A stretch of DNA of 64,000 bases, taken from Halalkalicoccus sp. CGA53 (lineage in GTDB: Archaea; Halobacteriota; Halobacteria; Halobacteriales; Halalkalicoccaceae). The first letter of the stretch is position 1, and every line of letters begins with the position of its first letter. Below are positions 16,380 to 25,503 of the stretch, piece by piece. The stretch is taken from assembly GCF_036429475.1 (NCBI RefSeq), contig NZ_CP144125.1:3241521-3305520 (forward strand), in the 5' to 3' direction. The notes under the pieces were generated by a model. The model was not told the DNA's origin and searched no databases. It saw only the letters and a program-made list of their open reading frames with translations. The position numbers were made by a program, and so were the translations under genes.

Positions 16380-18293
16380 CTATTCGTTCGAGGACTCACG
16401 ATTCTCAATCGCATAAAGGTTGAACCCACCGTTGTCCTGCACACGGTTAATACCTGGCTCTTGTTCCAGATAGTCTAAGTCCTCATCTGACCAACGGAGG
16501 CCGTTTATCACTTGGGTTTCATATATACGGTCTCTTTCCTTCACGTATAAGTATGCATATTCGCCATAAAAACCATGTAGGTCTCGTTGGTTCTCTATTT
16601 CGTCCGCACGTGACTCATCATTCGCAAAGTGATCAGGGACATTTTCTCTTCTGTAATCATCTTCGTAAGACCGATCAGTGTCATAGCCTCGTAAAACCGC
16701 ATCCTGATACCGATACAGGTTCCTACGCATTGTGGTGTGTAGGGCTTCTTCATCCGCTATTTTAAGGGCGATGCTGTGGCCTTCTAAAGTCTGTTCTGGC
16801 ACATGGTGTGAATCTTGATATATGTATGGCGAACCATATATAACCGGGACAGTCATTGATAAACATATTATTATGAAAATAATCGCAATCGGTTTTGTTT
16901 TGTCCACGGAGAACCGAGAAGCCAGAAATTTCAGTATTTGACCAACGGCGAGAGCACCCATGATCGTCACCATCGCCATAAGAAACCCATAGTGGCGCAT
17001 ATACTGGTCAGATAGGCTGCCTAAAATATAAACGAAAAACAGAGCCGACGTGACAAAGAATCCAAATGTCCAAAAAGCAAAGACGAGATTAGTAGCCCTT
17101 GATTTAAAAGAAATCGGCTGGACGAGCGATTGCAATCTTTCAAACCGAGTGAAGAACGTAGTAGTAACGCTAGCACCCATCAAGAGGGCACAGATTGCAC
17201 AGTAAATTACGCTAATAAGAAATAATTTAATGAATATCTCTTCTATGGTGCCGCCAATTGCCTCAAGCGAAACTCCCCTTGTTTGAACGCTAGCCGCTGT
17301 TTCCGTATCGATAAACATAGAACCGATCATGCGGCTGAAGTTCCGCTCAAAGCGTTCGGCGATGATCGCCTGAGACCAAATCCAAAAGAATATGACAATG
17401 AGACTTGCGTGTATGTAAATCGGCATCACAGTCCCAGTCGTGGACAACTCGGTACGCCAGAAAGTGGCGTAGAGGAGGTGCGCGCCCGCAATTCCGAGGA
17501 ATAAAAGAATGAGGCTGGCGGCATGCTGCGGATGCAGAACCACCATAGAAAATGAAACCAATATTAACAGTAGCGAAGTCCGATGATCCTGCTCCAGCAT
17601 CACGAAAATCAAAAGGAAGAGAGCTAGCGTGACGTACAAAATCGCTTGGGCGGATGGTTGGGGTTCTACCCGACCCTGAATGTGATTTATAGGGAGAAGC
17701 AACATTCCCGAGAATAGGGCCATTCCGAGAATCCAACGATCATTGGAGAATAACCGAGCCGTCAATACTGAAAATATAATAAAAGTGAGCACAAAAGCCG
17801 GTACGACGATAAGGAATGTCCTGTTGAGTTCGACTCCGGTAGCCCCACTCAGGAACACTGTAACAGTGTGAATGAACGGATACTGCGAGTTGGTTATCTC
17901 GTTAACACCATACGCAAACTCCCGAGTGGCTCCTAAGTGTGAGAGGGCGTCGCTCTCCGCTTGGTAGTACCAACCGCGAATTCGTGGGAGCATTACTATA
18001 CTCATGAATGACAACAGTCCAAGAACATACGATGCGCTTCGGATGGGACGCTTGCTTGCTGAAAAAGCAACGACGGTTGCGATGACTAGCGCTGCCATAA
18101 TCGAGATCCAGTACGAAAACGGGGTCCCTTCTACATTGTGAACTGTACCATATATCGATACTTCGTACCCCGCTGCCGGATTAAGATGAGCTATTAAAAT
18201 AGCCGCGGAGGTGAAGATGAAGCCTACTGTGAGAAGAATTCCATGGATTTCAGCTTGGGAAACGGAGAACCGAGTCCGTTTTTTATATTTCAT
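16380..18293 (-). CDS. Polytopic membrane protein, GT-C glycosyltransferase-like
   Basis: A 637-residue protein with about 11-12 predicted membrane helices. A long first loop contains YYQAESDALSHLGATREFA, where the acidic residues resemble the catalytic loop of GT-C enzymes using lipid-linked sugars. A soluble C-terminal domain of about 130 residues ends the protein. Another loop carries HIQGRVEPQPSAQ. Archaeal glycan clusters often contain such proteins as dolichol-phosphate-sugar-dependent transferases or polymerases. An AT-rich stretch just upstream on the minus strand (18294-18330) contains TATA-like sequence. The remaining bases to 18592 show no gene. The exact role is inferred. Confidence 0.7.
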   Translation of the reverse strand: MKYKKRTRFSVSQAEIHGILLTVGFIFTSAAILIAHLNPAAGYEVSIYGTVHNVEGTPFSYWISIMAALVIATVVAFSASKRPIRSASYVLGLLSFMSIVMLPRIRGWYYQAESDALSHLGATREFAYGVNEITNSQYPFIHTVTVFLSGATGVELNRTFLIVVPAFVLTFIIFSVLTARLFSNDRWILGMALFSGMLLLPINHIQGRVEPQPSAQAILYVTLALFLLIFVMLEQDHRTSLLLILVSFSMVVLHPQHAASLILLFLGIAGAHLLYATFWRTELSTTGTVMPIYIHASLIVIFFWIWSQAIIAERFERNFSRMIGSMFIDTETAASVQTRGVSLEAIGGTIEEIFIKLFLISVIYCAICALLMGASVTTTFFTRFERLQSLVQPISFKSRATNLVFAFWTFGFFVTSALFFVYILGSLSDQYMRHYGFLMAMVTIMGALAVGQILKFLASRFSVDKTKPIAIIFIIICLSMTVPVIYGSPYIYQDSHHVPEQTLEGHSIALKIADEEALHTTMRRNLYRYQDAVLRGYDTDRSYEDDYRRENVPDHFANDESRADEIENQRDLHGFYGEYAYLYVKERDRIYETQVINGLRWSDEDLDYLEQEPGINRVQDNGGFNLYAIENRESSNE

Positions 18294-18592
18294 AATTTAT
18301 TATAATTATATATTGGTAGTAATATGAAATAATTCACTGTACCACCATTCTCAAAGATGATCATTCCTCAAGTCGCAAAGTATCGTCTGAGAATAAAAAC
18401 ATAGCGGTTATATTCCCAGCATGAGGTTCTATCAAAGTGACCCAGTCTGTCATTCAGGTCAGTGTGAGACGCAATCACTCTCCCAAACTAAAAATGTTCT
18501 ACACCAAATATTCTTGAGTAGACTTTCACTCATTACTCTGGCTCATCTTTATCAGTCGTAACATTTAGTTGTGAGTATTATACGATATTTAA

Positions 18593-19237
18593 TTATGTTG
18601 GTATCGAACGAATCGGTTCCGGTATTTTCTTCGTTGCTTGAGGGTGATAGAGGGAAAGAACAACCGGTATCTCTTCAATTCCCAGTACCTGAGAGATCGC
18701 GAGCCGATGGCGACCTCCTCTGAGGTGAATCAAACGCCCCTTTCGGTCCATACCGACGATAATTTCGTCGGGAATCGTTGCAGACCCGATCTCATGACGG
18801 CCATCATTCAGGGGTGATTCGGAGCGGTAAAGCTCTGATTGGTAGCCGTGATTGTGGATCGATTCTATCAGCTCTTCGATTTCTGAGCACCGACTTTCGA
18901 ACCTCTGCTGGTCATCGCTCTTGGCGAACAGCGGCGTTTCGTCCCATGCACTATCGTTTTTGAGTACAGTTTCGATGGACCGGTAGACGTAGTGGCGACT
19001 GAAGCTCATTTTAAACCGGTCCCAAGGACCTCCCGCCGCCCCCCGGACTGCATCGCTTCCAAAGAGTGGAAAGGCATTCGGCGGGATTAATTTAATGTAA
19101 TCAATATCGATGGGATCCACCTCTATGACGAAAATTCGATTAGACGGGTTTCGCTTTGAGGATAAACGAGTGTACCTCGTCACCGGCCAGAGTACTAAAG
19201 ACGAGTAGCCGAACATTGCGTATTGTCTAAGACTCAT
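18593..19237 (-). CDS. ParB/Srx-like protein of the glycan island, paralogue 4 (shortened)
   Basis: A 214-residue, more diverged family member. It keeps FVIEVDPIDIDYI, a GGPWDRF equivalent of the N-W-D motif and a helix with IEELIESIHNHGYQSE. It also keeps IIVGMDRKGRLIHLRGGRHR and LAISQVLGIEEIPVVL. It lacks the W-x-x-x-R and HPDL tail of the others. Its start overlaps the end of paralogue 3 by 11 bases, so the two are co-transcribed and probably coupled. The adjacency suggests a tandem duplication that diverged, or a heteromeric pair. Confidence 0.65.
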   Translation of the reverse strand: MSLRQYAMFGYSSLVLWPVTRYTRLSSKRNPSNRIFVIEVDPIDIDYIKLIPPNAFPLFGSDAVRGAAGGPWDRFKMSFSRHYVYRSIETVLKNDSAWDETPLFAKSDDQQRFESRCSEIEELIESIHNHGYQSELYRSESPLNDGRHEIGSATIPDEIIVGMDRKGRLIHLRGGRHRLAISQVLGIEEIPVVLSLYHPQATKKIPEPIRSIPT

Positions 19238-19988
19238 TTACGAACTCCAAGTCCGGGTGATTGCCCACGCGAGCCCCTTGTCTCGCTTTTTCACGCGTCC
19301 GCTGCCACTCACGGTGTCTAACGGCTACCCGGACGGGTATCGAGTCGAGATGCAGGATTTTTGCGATCGATAATCTATGTTTGCCGTCAAAAAACAATAA
19401 CCTGCCGTCACGGCCGATATCGACGGTTACCTCGTCTTTTTTGAGATGTGTGAATCTGCGCAAGAGCCGGTACAGACGTGTTTGTTTTACCGCCCCCTTA
19501 TTTTTGAGTTGTTCTTCCTGTGTGAGGTAAGCGCCACTTTCGATTGCAGCGTAGAGGTCGTCGAGTTCGTTACACTTGTTCCGAACTTCAACGACACTAC
19601 CACAACCCCATGCGGAAGTCCCATTATCAATGAGAGCCATGACCTCCCCGATGAATGGCGTAGATTCCCATGGTATTCCATTGACAAAATGCGCTTCCAA
19701 GGATGGATAGATCGGCTTTTGAACGTTATCGTAGAACGTAGCGGATTCAAACGCTAGCGATTTTTTGTCCCAGTCACCTTCCTTTACGGTTCCTGCGGCC
19801 TCCCATTTCTGAAATGGTCGAAGTGAACAATATTGAATGTCTCCCGGATTGACCCAAATAATACTGAATATTTCCGCGTCTGTATAGTTGTTCGACAAGT
19901 GGGATAAGGCTTTGATATAATATGGATCTGAAGGCGGGTAATATTTTATCGAGGTAGCGAGGAACTTCGCTGCATTAAACAAATTCAT
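19227..19988 (-). CDS. ParB/Srx-like protein of the glycan island, paralogue 3
   Basis: A 253-residue protein. Conserved blocks are FSIIWVNPGDIQYCSLRPF near residue 40, then VKEGDWDKKSLAF, LEAHFVNGIPWESTPF and LDDLYAAIESGAY. After these come VTVDIGRDGRLLFFDGKHRL and SIAKILHLDSIPVRVAVRHR, and it ends HPDLEFV as paralogues 1 and 2 do. The G-K-H-R motif is the presumed nucleotide contact. The gene overlaps its upstream neighbour by 4 bases (ATGA) and its downstream paralogue by 11. The three therefore form one translational unit. Confidence 0.7.
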   Translation of the reverse strand: MNLFNAAKFLATSIKYYPPSDPYYIKALSHLSNNYTDAEIFSIIWVNPGDIQYCSLRPFQKWEAAGTVKEGDWDKKSLAFESATFYDNVQKPIYPSLEAHFVNGIPWESTPFIGEVMALIDNGTSAWGCGSVVEVRNKCNELDDLYAAIESGAYLTQEEQLKNKGAVKQTRLYRLLRRFTHLKKDEVTVDIGRDGRLLFFDGKHRLSIAKILHLDSIPVRVAVRHREWQRTREKARQGARVGNHPDLEFVNES

Positions 19989-20293
19989 GGGAGTTGTTTA
20001 TAGAGACACCCGAGGTGATTGAGTCGTTCGTTCACCCTCCCAAAATCTACATTTTCGACTCCCTTTGACGGTCCAGCGACAATCTCTCGACACTCGCCTT
20101 GCTCGTAAACAAGCCACGTGATTATCACCAGTTGGTCTGTGTAAGTTCCCGAAGTGTGCCCCCACGCACGGATCGGTACAGGACAGGATTGTCCCCCAAC
20201 GATATCCCCGTCGTCCGATGTAACGACGGTTATTCCTCTAGCTTTGTCCATAAGCTCTCGAACTGGTTCGAAACACCGTATTAGATTGCTCAC
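19985..20293 (-). CDS. Conserved-looking 102-residue protein, unknown function
   Basis: GTG-started (20293-20291) 102-residue soluble protein. It contains ITVVTSDDGDIVGGQSCPVP, then WGHTSGTYTDQLVIITWLVY, suggesting a compact beta-rich domain. It ends at an ATGA overlap with ParB-like paralogue 3, so it is likely a partner in the same operon. I do not recognise the family. Confidence 0.6.
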   Translation of the reverse strand: MSNLIRCFEPVRELMDKARGITVVTSDDGDIVGGQSCPVPIRAWGHTSGTYTDQLVIITWLVYEQGECREIVAGPSKGVENVDFGRVNERLNHLGCLYKQLP

Positions 20294-20345
20294 ATACGCC
20301 TCCTAAACGCCGTCTCTCGGCACATAGCGTTCGCCGTATACATAG

Positions 20346-21437
20346 TTACGAATCGACTCCTAGACAGCTACCGTATAGGGATTTGTGTTGAGCACCGATT
20401 TGTTCGATGGTGAACTTACTCATCGCGTGCTGAAAGGCGTTTTCGCCCACCCGATTTAGATCCTCGTTTAACATTGTTTCGATACACCGAGCAAGGGCTT
20501 CATAATCCCCGACTGGATAGAGATAGCCCGTTTCTCCGTTCGTTATGACCTCCGTCACCCCAGCTATTTCGGTCGATACGATCGGAAGTTTCGCCGCGCT
20601 TGCCTCGACGTGGGTCGTCGGAAGTCCCTCGTTCTCGGATGAGGAGACGAAGACGTCCGCTACGGAGAAATACGGTTCGATTGCTTCGACGTAACCCGTA
20701 ACGGTAATACACTCCTCTAGGCTTTGTTCTGTGACTCTCTTCTCGATCTCTTGCCGGCAAGGACCATCGCCAACGATGTAGAGATGGACTTCGTCGTCAA
20801 TAAATCGCATCGCCTCCACCAGATCCTGTTGGCGCTTTTGCTTGACGCAGCGAGCCACGTTCAGTAGGATTCGCTCCCCGTCGTGTTGTGCTTCCAGATC
20901 TGTCGTATCGGCAGCCTCTACACGCTCGCAAAATCCCTTGACATCAATCGCGTTGTAGATTACTGTCATTCGGTTCGAATCCGGATACGACTCGCGAACG
21001 CCCTTCGAGACGCAAACGATCCGATCCGAAAGTCTACCTGTCACCCGTTCAGCAAGGCGTTTCGGCCTTGTTTTGTGATCTCGAACGTTGTGATACGTTG
21101 CTACTTGAGGGATACGAATCCGAGCACACGCCAGCCGACCGACAACATGCGAGAAGGGCAGGTGGGAGTGTAGCAAATCGATCTCCCGATCCTTCAGAAC
21201 GCGAGAGAGTCGCCACGTGGCGCGAGGAATCGACATCGTCGAAACGCTGGTCCCGAGGGAAACAACATCGATATCGCTTTCCTCGAGATCGGAGAACAAC
21301 TCGCCGGTTGGGTTCGCGACGATCACGATCGGCTCAATGCCCTCGTATCCCTGCATTTCGATTGCCAGGTCCTTTACTAGACGCTCTGCCCCACCGGACC
21401 GAAGATCGTTGATCAAGAACGCCAGCTGAAGTGTCAT
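20346..21437 (-). CDS. Family 4 glycosyltransferase
   Basis: A 363-residue GT-B enzyme. The N-terminal Rossmann half has the glycine-rich acceptor loop INDLRSGGAERLVKDLA at about 9-25, and later LLHSHLPFSHVVG. The C-terminal half has NVARCVKQKRQQDLVEAM, LYIVGDGPCRQEIE and VTGYVEAIEPYFSVADVFV. The E-x7-E donor site is at SSSENEGLPTTHVEASAAKL, near 272-291. It is a retaining transferase using a nucleotide sugar. It overlaps the upstream GT4 gene by 4 bases (ATGA), so the two act in one operon. Confidence 0.92.
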   Translation of the reverse strand: MTLQLAFLINDLRSGGAERLVKDLAIEMQGYEGIEPIVIVANPTGELFSDLEESDIDVVSLGTSVSTMSIPRATWRLSRVLKDREIDLLHSHLPFSHVVGRLACARIRIPQVATYHNVRDHKTRPKRLAERVTGRLSDRIVCVSKGVRESYPDSNRMTVIYNAIDVKGFCERVEAADTTDLEAQHDGERILLNVARCVKQKRQQDLVEAMRFIDDEVHLYIVGDGPCRQEIEKRVTEQSLEECITVTGYVEAIEPYFSVADVFVSSSENEGLPTTHVEASAAKLPIVSTEIAGVTEVITNGETGYLYPVGDYEALARCIETMLNEDLNRVGENAFQHAMSKFTIEQIGAQHKSLYGSCLGVDS

Positions 21438-22708
21438 ACTGATCCACCATCTTTAATTGACTCAGGGATAGAAACGCTGCGGAAAACCTCCTTGTACGTT
21501 TCAGCACATCGTTCCCAGTCCAGACGCTCGGCCGAGTCGAGCGCACCCTCCTCGAGATCCTGACGTAGCTCCGGTTCACTGATCAGCTGTCTCATTCGTT
21601 TCGCGATCGCACCGGCGTCTTTCTGCGGAACGACATACCCGTTTTCGCCCTGTTTGACGACGTCTGGGATCCCACCAACTTCTGTGCCAATGACCGGGTT
21701 GCCGGACGCGAAAGCCTCGGCGATGACCGTCGGCATTCCTTCCGTGTCTCCCGACTCCGCTTCTATCGATGGAACGACTACGAAATCGGCCATGATGTAC
21801 TGTTCGATGAGCTCTTTTTCGCTGACCCATCCTTTGAATGTGACGTAGCCGTTGAGGTCGAGTTTGTCAGCGTAATTGTGTAGCTCCTCTTGGAGCGGCC
21901 CCCTGCCCACGATCGAGAGGTGGAAATTATCTACTTCCGGGCTGACAATGGTCATAGCATCAAGCAAATAATCAACGCCTTTCTTTTCAGCTAGTCGTCC
22001 GACAAATAACCCCTGAATCTCGCCATCAACGCCGGTATCAACCCGTAGCTCCGATTTCGAGGAAACGTCATACTCGTTAACATGGGCACCCATCGGTTGA
22101 ATCTGAAATTGCCCATCAACAGGAACGGTGCCGCCTCCGATTTCTAAGAAACAATCTCTGATATGTGTGCTGACGGGAAGAATCATATCTGACCGCTGGT
22201 AGACGTAGTTAACGATCAGCCACCCAAACGGTACTTTTTGTAATACGAGAACACCCCTGGCGTGTAAAGTTAGGACATGTGGAATACCCAGTACTGACGT
22301 TATAAAAGCCCCGATCAGTCCATTCGGGAGCAACCAGTGTGAGTTCACAACATCGACGTTTTCCTTCCTGATGACCCAAATTGTATGGAGTAGCAACGAT
22401 AATATAAATATAGGGGCTTGAAATATCGCCAGCAGATTGGTCTTCATCGATGGAACGATTCCTCCCTTTCCTTGGAAGGCCAGTCTCTGATATCGAAATG
22501 GGACGAAGTACGGAAATCGATAAACAATTATACCCGAAATCGTTTCTTTTCGTCTTGCTCCAGGATAGTGTGGTGCAAGTACGACAATGTTCAAGTTATC
22601 ACTTTGAAGTGCCTTCGTCAATTCAAACATAAACTGTGGAACTGTGTCCCCCTCCCAGCGGAGAAAGGTCGTTGCTAGTACCAGTACGGTCAGTTGTTCA
22701 TTACGCAT
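21434..22708 (-). CDS. Family 4 glycosyltransferase
   Basis: A 424-residue GT-B enzyme beginning LTVLVLATTFLRWEGDTVPQ. It has a putative membrane-associating hydrophobic stretch near 95-112 (LLAIFQAPIFILSLLLHTIW). DVVNSHWLLPNGLIGAF and TLHARGVLVLQ follow. The C-terminal nucleotide-sugar domain has LFVGRLAEKKGVDYLLDAM, LSIVGRGPLQEEL and the E-x7-E site in EGMPTVIAEAFASGNPVIG. It is the first of the coupled GT4 pair and would add a sugar to a lipid-linked intermediate. Confidence 0.92.
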   Translation of the reverse strand: MRNEQLTVLVLATTFLRWEGDTVPQFMFELTKALQSDNLNIVVLAPHYPGARRKETISGIIVYRFPYFVPFRYQRLAFQGKGGIVPSMKTNLLAIFQAPIFILSLLLHTIWVIRKENVDVVNSHWLLPNGLIGAFITSVLGIPHVLTLHARGVLVLQKVPFGWLIVNYVYQRSDMILPVSTHIRDCFLEIGGGTVPVDGQFQIQPMGAHVNEYDVSSKSELRVDTGVDGEIQGLFVGRLAEKKGVDYLLDAMTIVSPEVDNFHLSIVGRGPLQEELHNYADKLDLNGYVTFKGWVSEKELIEQYIMADFVVVPSIEAESGDTEGMPTVIAEAFASGNPVIGTEVGGIPDVVKQGENGYVVPQKDAGAIAKRMRQLISEPELRQDLEEGALDSAERLDWERCAETYKEVFRSVSIPESIKDGGSV

Positions 22709-22738
22709 TATATACGATCCTGTAGTCGTTCGTGTTCG

Positions 22739-23920
22739 TCACAACCCTCTGTTGAATACCTGACGCCTCTTTTCCTCTTCCAATATGAATGTTGCACTCT
22801 GAAATAGCACACCAACAGTTGGACCTAGATCCTTTGAAGAGAACACTCCATAACATATCTGGTTTTCTAACTGAGAGGTTAATTGGTGGATACCACATAT
22901 CAGTCTTTCTTGTTGGCTTGCCCAAAACAGGCCGCTCGGTAGAATCCATCGGTACAGCAAGTCGGTGTCGTAGTCGATGACCCGGTCTGGTATCTCCTCG
23001 TCCATCGCGAGTCGGACCAGAAGTCCCGGGATATCGACACCTGATCGAATCGTGAGGCCGACTGACATCCAGAAGCGCGGATTGACCTCGAGGAGTTTGT
23101 ACGTCGCGTCATCCGGATCATAGAGCACGTCCATGTGCGCCGGTCCGACCCAATTCACCTCCCGTAGAATCCCGAGCATCCCGTCTACCCACGGCTCGAC
23201 AGGGACACTCTTGGCCTCCACGGCAGGACCTCCGGAGACGGGGTACTGTTTCGTCTCTTCGTAGACGTGAACAGCAACCGGTTCGGAGTTCTCATCGAAC
23301 AGCGTTCCAATGCTGAAGTGTCCCCCCTCGTGGCTAACGTACTCCTGAATGATCGGAACGCCATAGTCGCGTTCGACCTCTGTGTACGCCCGTTGCATTT
23401 CGTCCGCGGACTCGACTCGGACGATCCCTCTCGACCCCGAAGCGCGTCGAGCGCGCACCAGCGCCGGATAGGAGACTTCTTCCGCGATCGTCTCGAGTGG
23501 TGTATCCTCCGGGAAGTACGTCCGCGGGACTGGCGTTCCGGCGTTTTGGGCGAGCCTGATCGTCTCCCCCTTGTCGGCGAAACGCTCGATCTTTTTCGCA
23601 TCGGCGAGGTAGAGCGAGGTCAGCGGATCGAACCGATCCCGGTGTGTCGCGAGGAGCCGCGTCGTCGCATCGCGCGTCGGAATCACGACGTCGTAATCGG
23701 TCCGTCGGAGTTTCCGCAGGAGTGCATCGACGAAGCCCGCCGGTTTCTCATCGGGAGACGGATACGATATCGTTCCGTCTACGTGCTTCGAAAAGCGCGT
23801 CAGATTCCACCGAAATGACTCACCGAGGTGGATCGAGTACCCCCCCTCTCCCAGCGATCGCGTGACCGACAGACTCGAAAGCGTCCGACCGTCGAGGACC
23901 AGCACCCTCGTCTCGGTCAT
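22739..23920 (-). CDS. ATP-grasp ligase-like protein
   Basis: A 393-residue protein. An N-terminal pre-ATP-grasp domain (VLVLDGRTLSSLSVTRSLGE) leads into YDVVIPTRDATTRLL. The ATP-grasp core includes YPALVRARRASGSRGIVRV near 152-170, IIQEYVSHEGGHFSIG, and the metal-binding YKLLEVNPRFWMSVGLTIRS near 285-304. It resembles carboxylate-amine ligases of the CarB-like group found in surface-glycan clusters, where they attach amino acids to sugars. The substrate here is not evident. It sits 30 bases upstream of the GT4 pair and 54 downstream of the GNAT gene, in one operon. Confidence 0.85.
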   Translation of the reverse strand: MTETRVLVLDGRTLSSLSVTRSLGEGGYSIHLGESFRWNLTRFSKHVDGTISYPSPDEKPAGFVDALLRKLRRTDYDVVIPTRDATTRLLATHRDRFDPLTSLYLADAKKIERFADKGETIRLAQNAGTPVPRTYFPEDTPLETIAEEVSYPALVRARRASGSRGIVRVESADEMQRAYTEVERDYGVPIIQEYVSHEGGHFSIGTLFDENSEPVAVHVYEETKQYPVSGGPAVEAKSVPVEPWVDGMLGILREVNWVGPAHMDVLYDPDDATYKLLEVNPRFWMSVGLTIRSGVDIPGLLVRLAMDEEIPDRVIDYDTDLLYRWILPSGLFWASQQERLICGIHQLTSQLENQICYGVFSSKDLGPTVGVLFQSATFILEEEKRRQVFNRGL

Positions 23921-23974
23921 AGCCTAGTCTCCTTCGTGATCGCTACCGTTCGATCGATCGACGTTCGAGCGGTT

Positions 23975-25240
23975 CTACACATCGTAGAGGCTCACCCTGA
24001 TCTCTGAGCTACTGACTCCGGCTCTCGACCCCTCCTCACTAATGGGTTTGCACATCAGTACCTGTTTGTCGATCTCGATCCAGTCCTCTCCTGGTCGTTT
24101 CTCGAGCGCGCCGACCAGGAGGTCGTAACCCTTCTCTCTCGAGACACGTCGGATCGTCGCGAGCAGGACGTCGAAATCCGTCTCCTTGCGGTATACCACG
24201 TCGAGTATTCTGCCTTCGGTCACCGTATCGTTTCGCTTCGGGCCTACGACCGCGAACCCGGAGATCACACCATCCTCACGAGTGACGACCACGTCGCAGT
24301 CCGGGTAGGATGTCATGTGATCGATCTCCGCGGCCGTACGCGAAAACGAAACGGTCCCTTCCGCAAACCGTTCCTGATACAGCGAGCAGACCTCGGAGAC
24401 TTCCGAAGGCGTCAACCGGTCCGTTCGTTCCGCGTTTCCGGTCGGGCCATCTTCCTGACCGAATTCCTTTACGTCCCGCTTGTATGGGAGCACGGTGGAT
24501 AGCGCCACCTTTCCAACGGATCTGAACGTTTTTAACCGATCGCGGTTGCTCACGCCCTCAATGAGCTCGTCGATCGCGGATTCGTCGGGTTCGAGCCACA
24601 CCACGGGGTCGACCCCGTTCGCAGGCTTCCCGTTGAGTATTTCGGTGACGGTTACCGTTCCATCGTGGAGCCGAATACCGACGCGGTCGGTCACCGCTGA
24701 CGGGAGACGGCCGGCGAGTCTCGACACACCGGTTACCCGCTGGGCGTACCGTTTGATCACGGCCCCCGGTGAGAGCACGTTTACCCATAGTGGGACGGGA
24801 CGACACTCGAACCCGCGTCGTTGATTCGCCTTGTAGGTCAGGTTCTCCTTGCTGTTGTACGCGAGGAGGACGTCTGCACCCTGTTCCAAACAAAAACGTT
24901 GAGTCGCGGCATGGAGATCCGAATAGTGTCCCCGTCCGCGATAATTCTCCTCGACTGCTCCGTCACCCAGGAGAAAGCCCTTGATCCGTTTCCCAGTACT
25001 CCCACAGCACAGCTCCTTCTCGTATAGCCGTCGATGTGCGATCACGCGGTCGTTCGAGGTCTTGTAAAAGACGTGATCGCTGGCGTCGAAACCGGGGTAG
25101 GCGTGATAGCGCCAGCGATAGTACCGACTGTCTCCCCACTCGTCGAACGCCGAATTGAGCAGTGCAAGTGACTTCTCTATCGGAGGAAGTCCTCGCTCGA
25201 CATCCACCATCGTTTTCTCGATGCTAGCCAATCGGTTCAT
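23975..25240 (-). CDS. GNAT-type N-acyltransferase
   Basis: A 421-residue protein with two GNAT-like halves. The first carries the acyl-CoA loop in GAVEENYRGRGHYSDLHAA (about 94-112), then FCLEQGADVLLAYNSKENLT and a YKANQRRGF signature. The second half (SEVCSLYQERFAEGTVSFSR onward) has GRILDVVYRKETDFDVLLAT. This double-GNAT arrangement occurs in glycan-locus acyltransferases. It would acylate an amino sugar or an amino-acid substituent, which fits the neighbouring ATP-grasp protein and deacetylase. The 263-base gap upstream shows no gene. Confidence 0.8.
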   Translation of the reverse strand: MNRLASIEKTMVDVERGLPPIEKSLALLNSAFDEWGDSRYYRWRYHAYPGFDASDHVFYKTSNDRVIAHRRLYEKELCCGSTGKRIKGFLLGDGAVEENYRGRGHYSDLHAATQRFCLEQGADVLLAYNSKENLTYKANQRRGFECRPVPLWVNVLSPGAVIKRYAQRVTGVSRLAGRLPSAVTDRVGIRLHDGTVTVTEILNGKPANGVDPVVWLEPDESAIDELIEGVSNRDRLKTFRSVGKVALSTVLPYKRDVKEFGQEDGPTGNAERTDRLTPSEVSEVCSLYQERFAEGTVSFSRTAAEIDHMTSYPDCDVVVTREDGVISGFAVVGPKRNDTVTEGRILDVVYRKETDFDVLLATIRRVSREKGYDLLVGALEKRPGEDWIEIDKQVLMCKPISEEGSRAGVSSSEIRVSLYDV

Positions 25241-25503
25241 TTTCCGTTCGTATAGAGGTTCCTATCCATAGAGACGTCACCTATTCGAACAAAGAGACGT
25301 GCTGCCTGCGAGCGCGGCCGAATGTAGAATCGATGGGGGGATCTCATGGTTCGAAATCGATTCGTGAAAGCCCGTATCACTCAATGAGAACTTCCTGTGA
25401 ATCGTCCTGATTTCTCATCGGTCTATGCATCGAATCGGTAACGGGCGGTCCGTTTACACTGTCCTACCGGGGGAACGTGAACCAGTAGCGGTAACCGAAT
25501 AGC

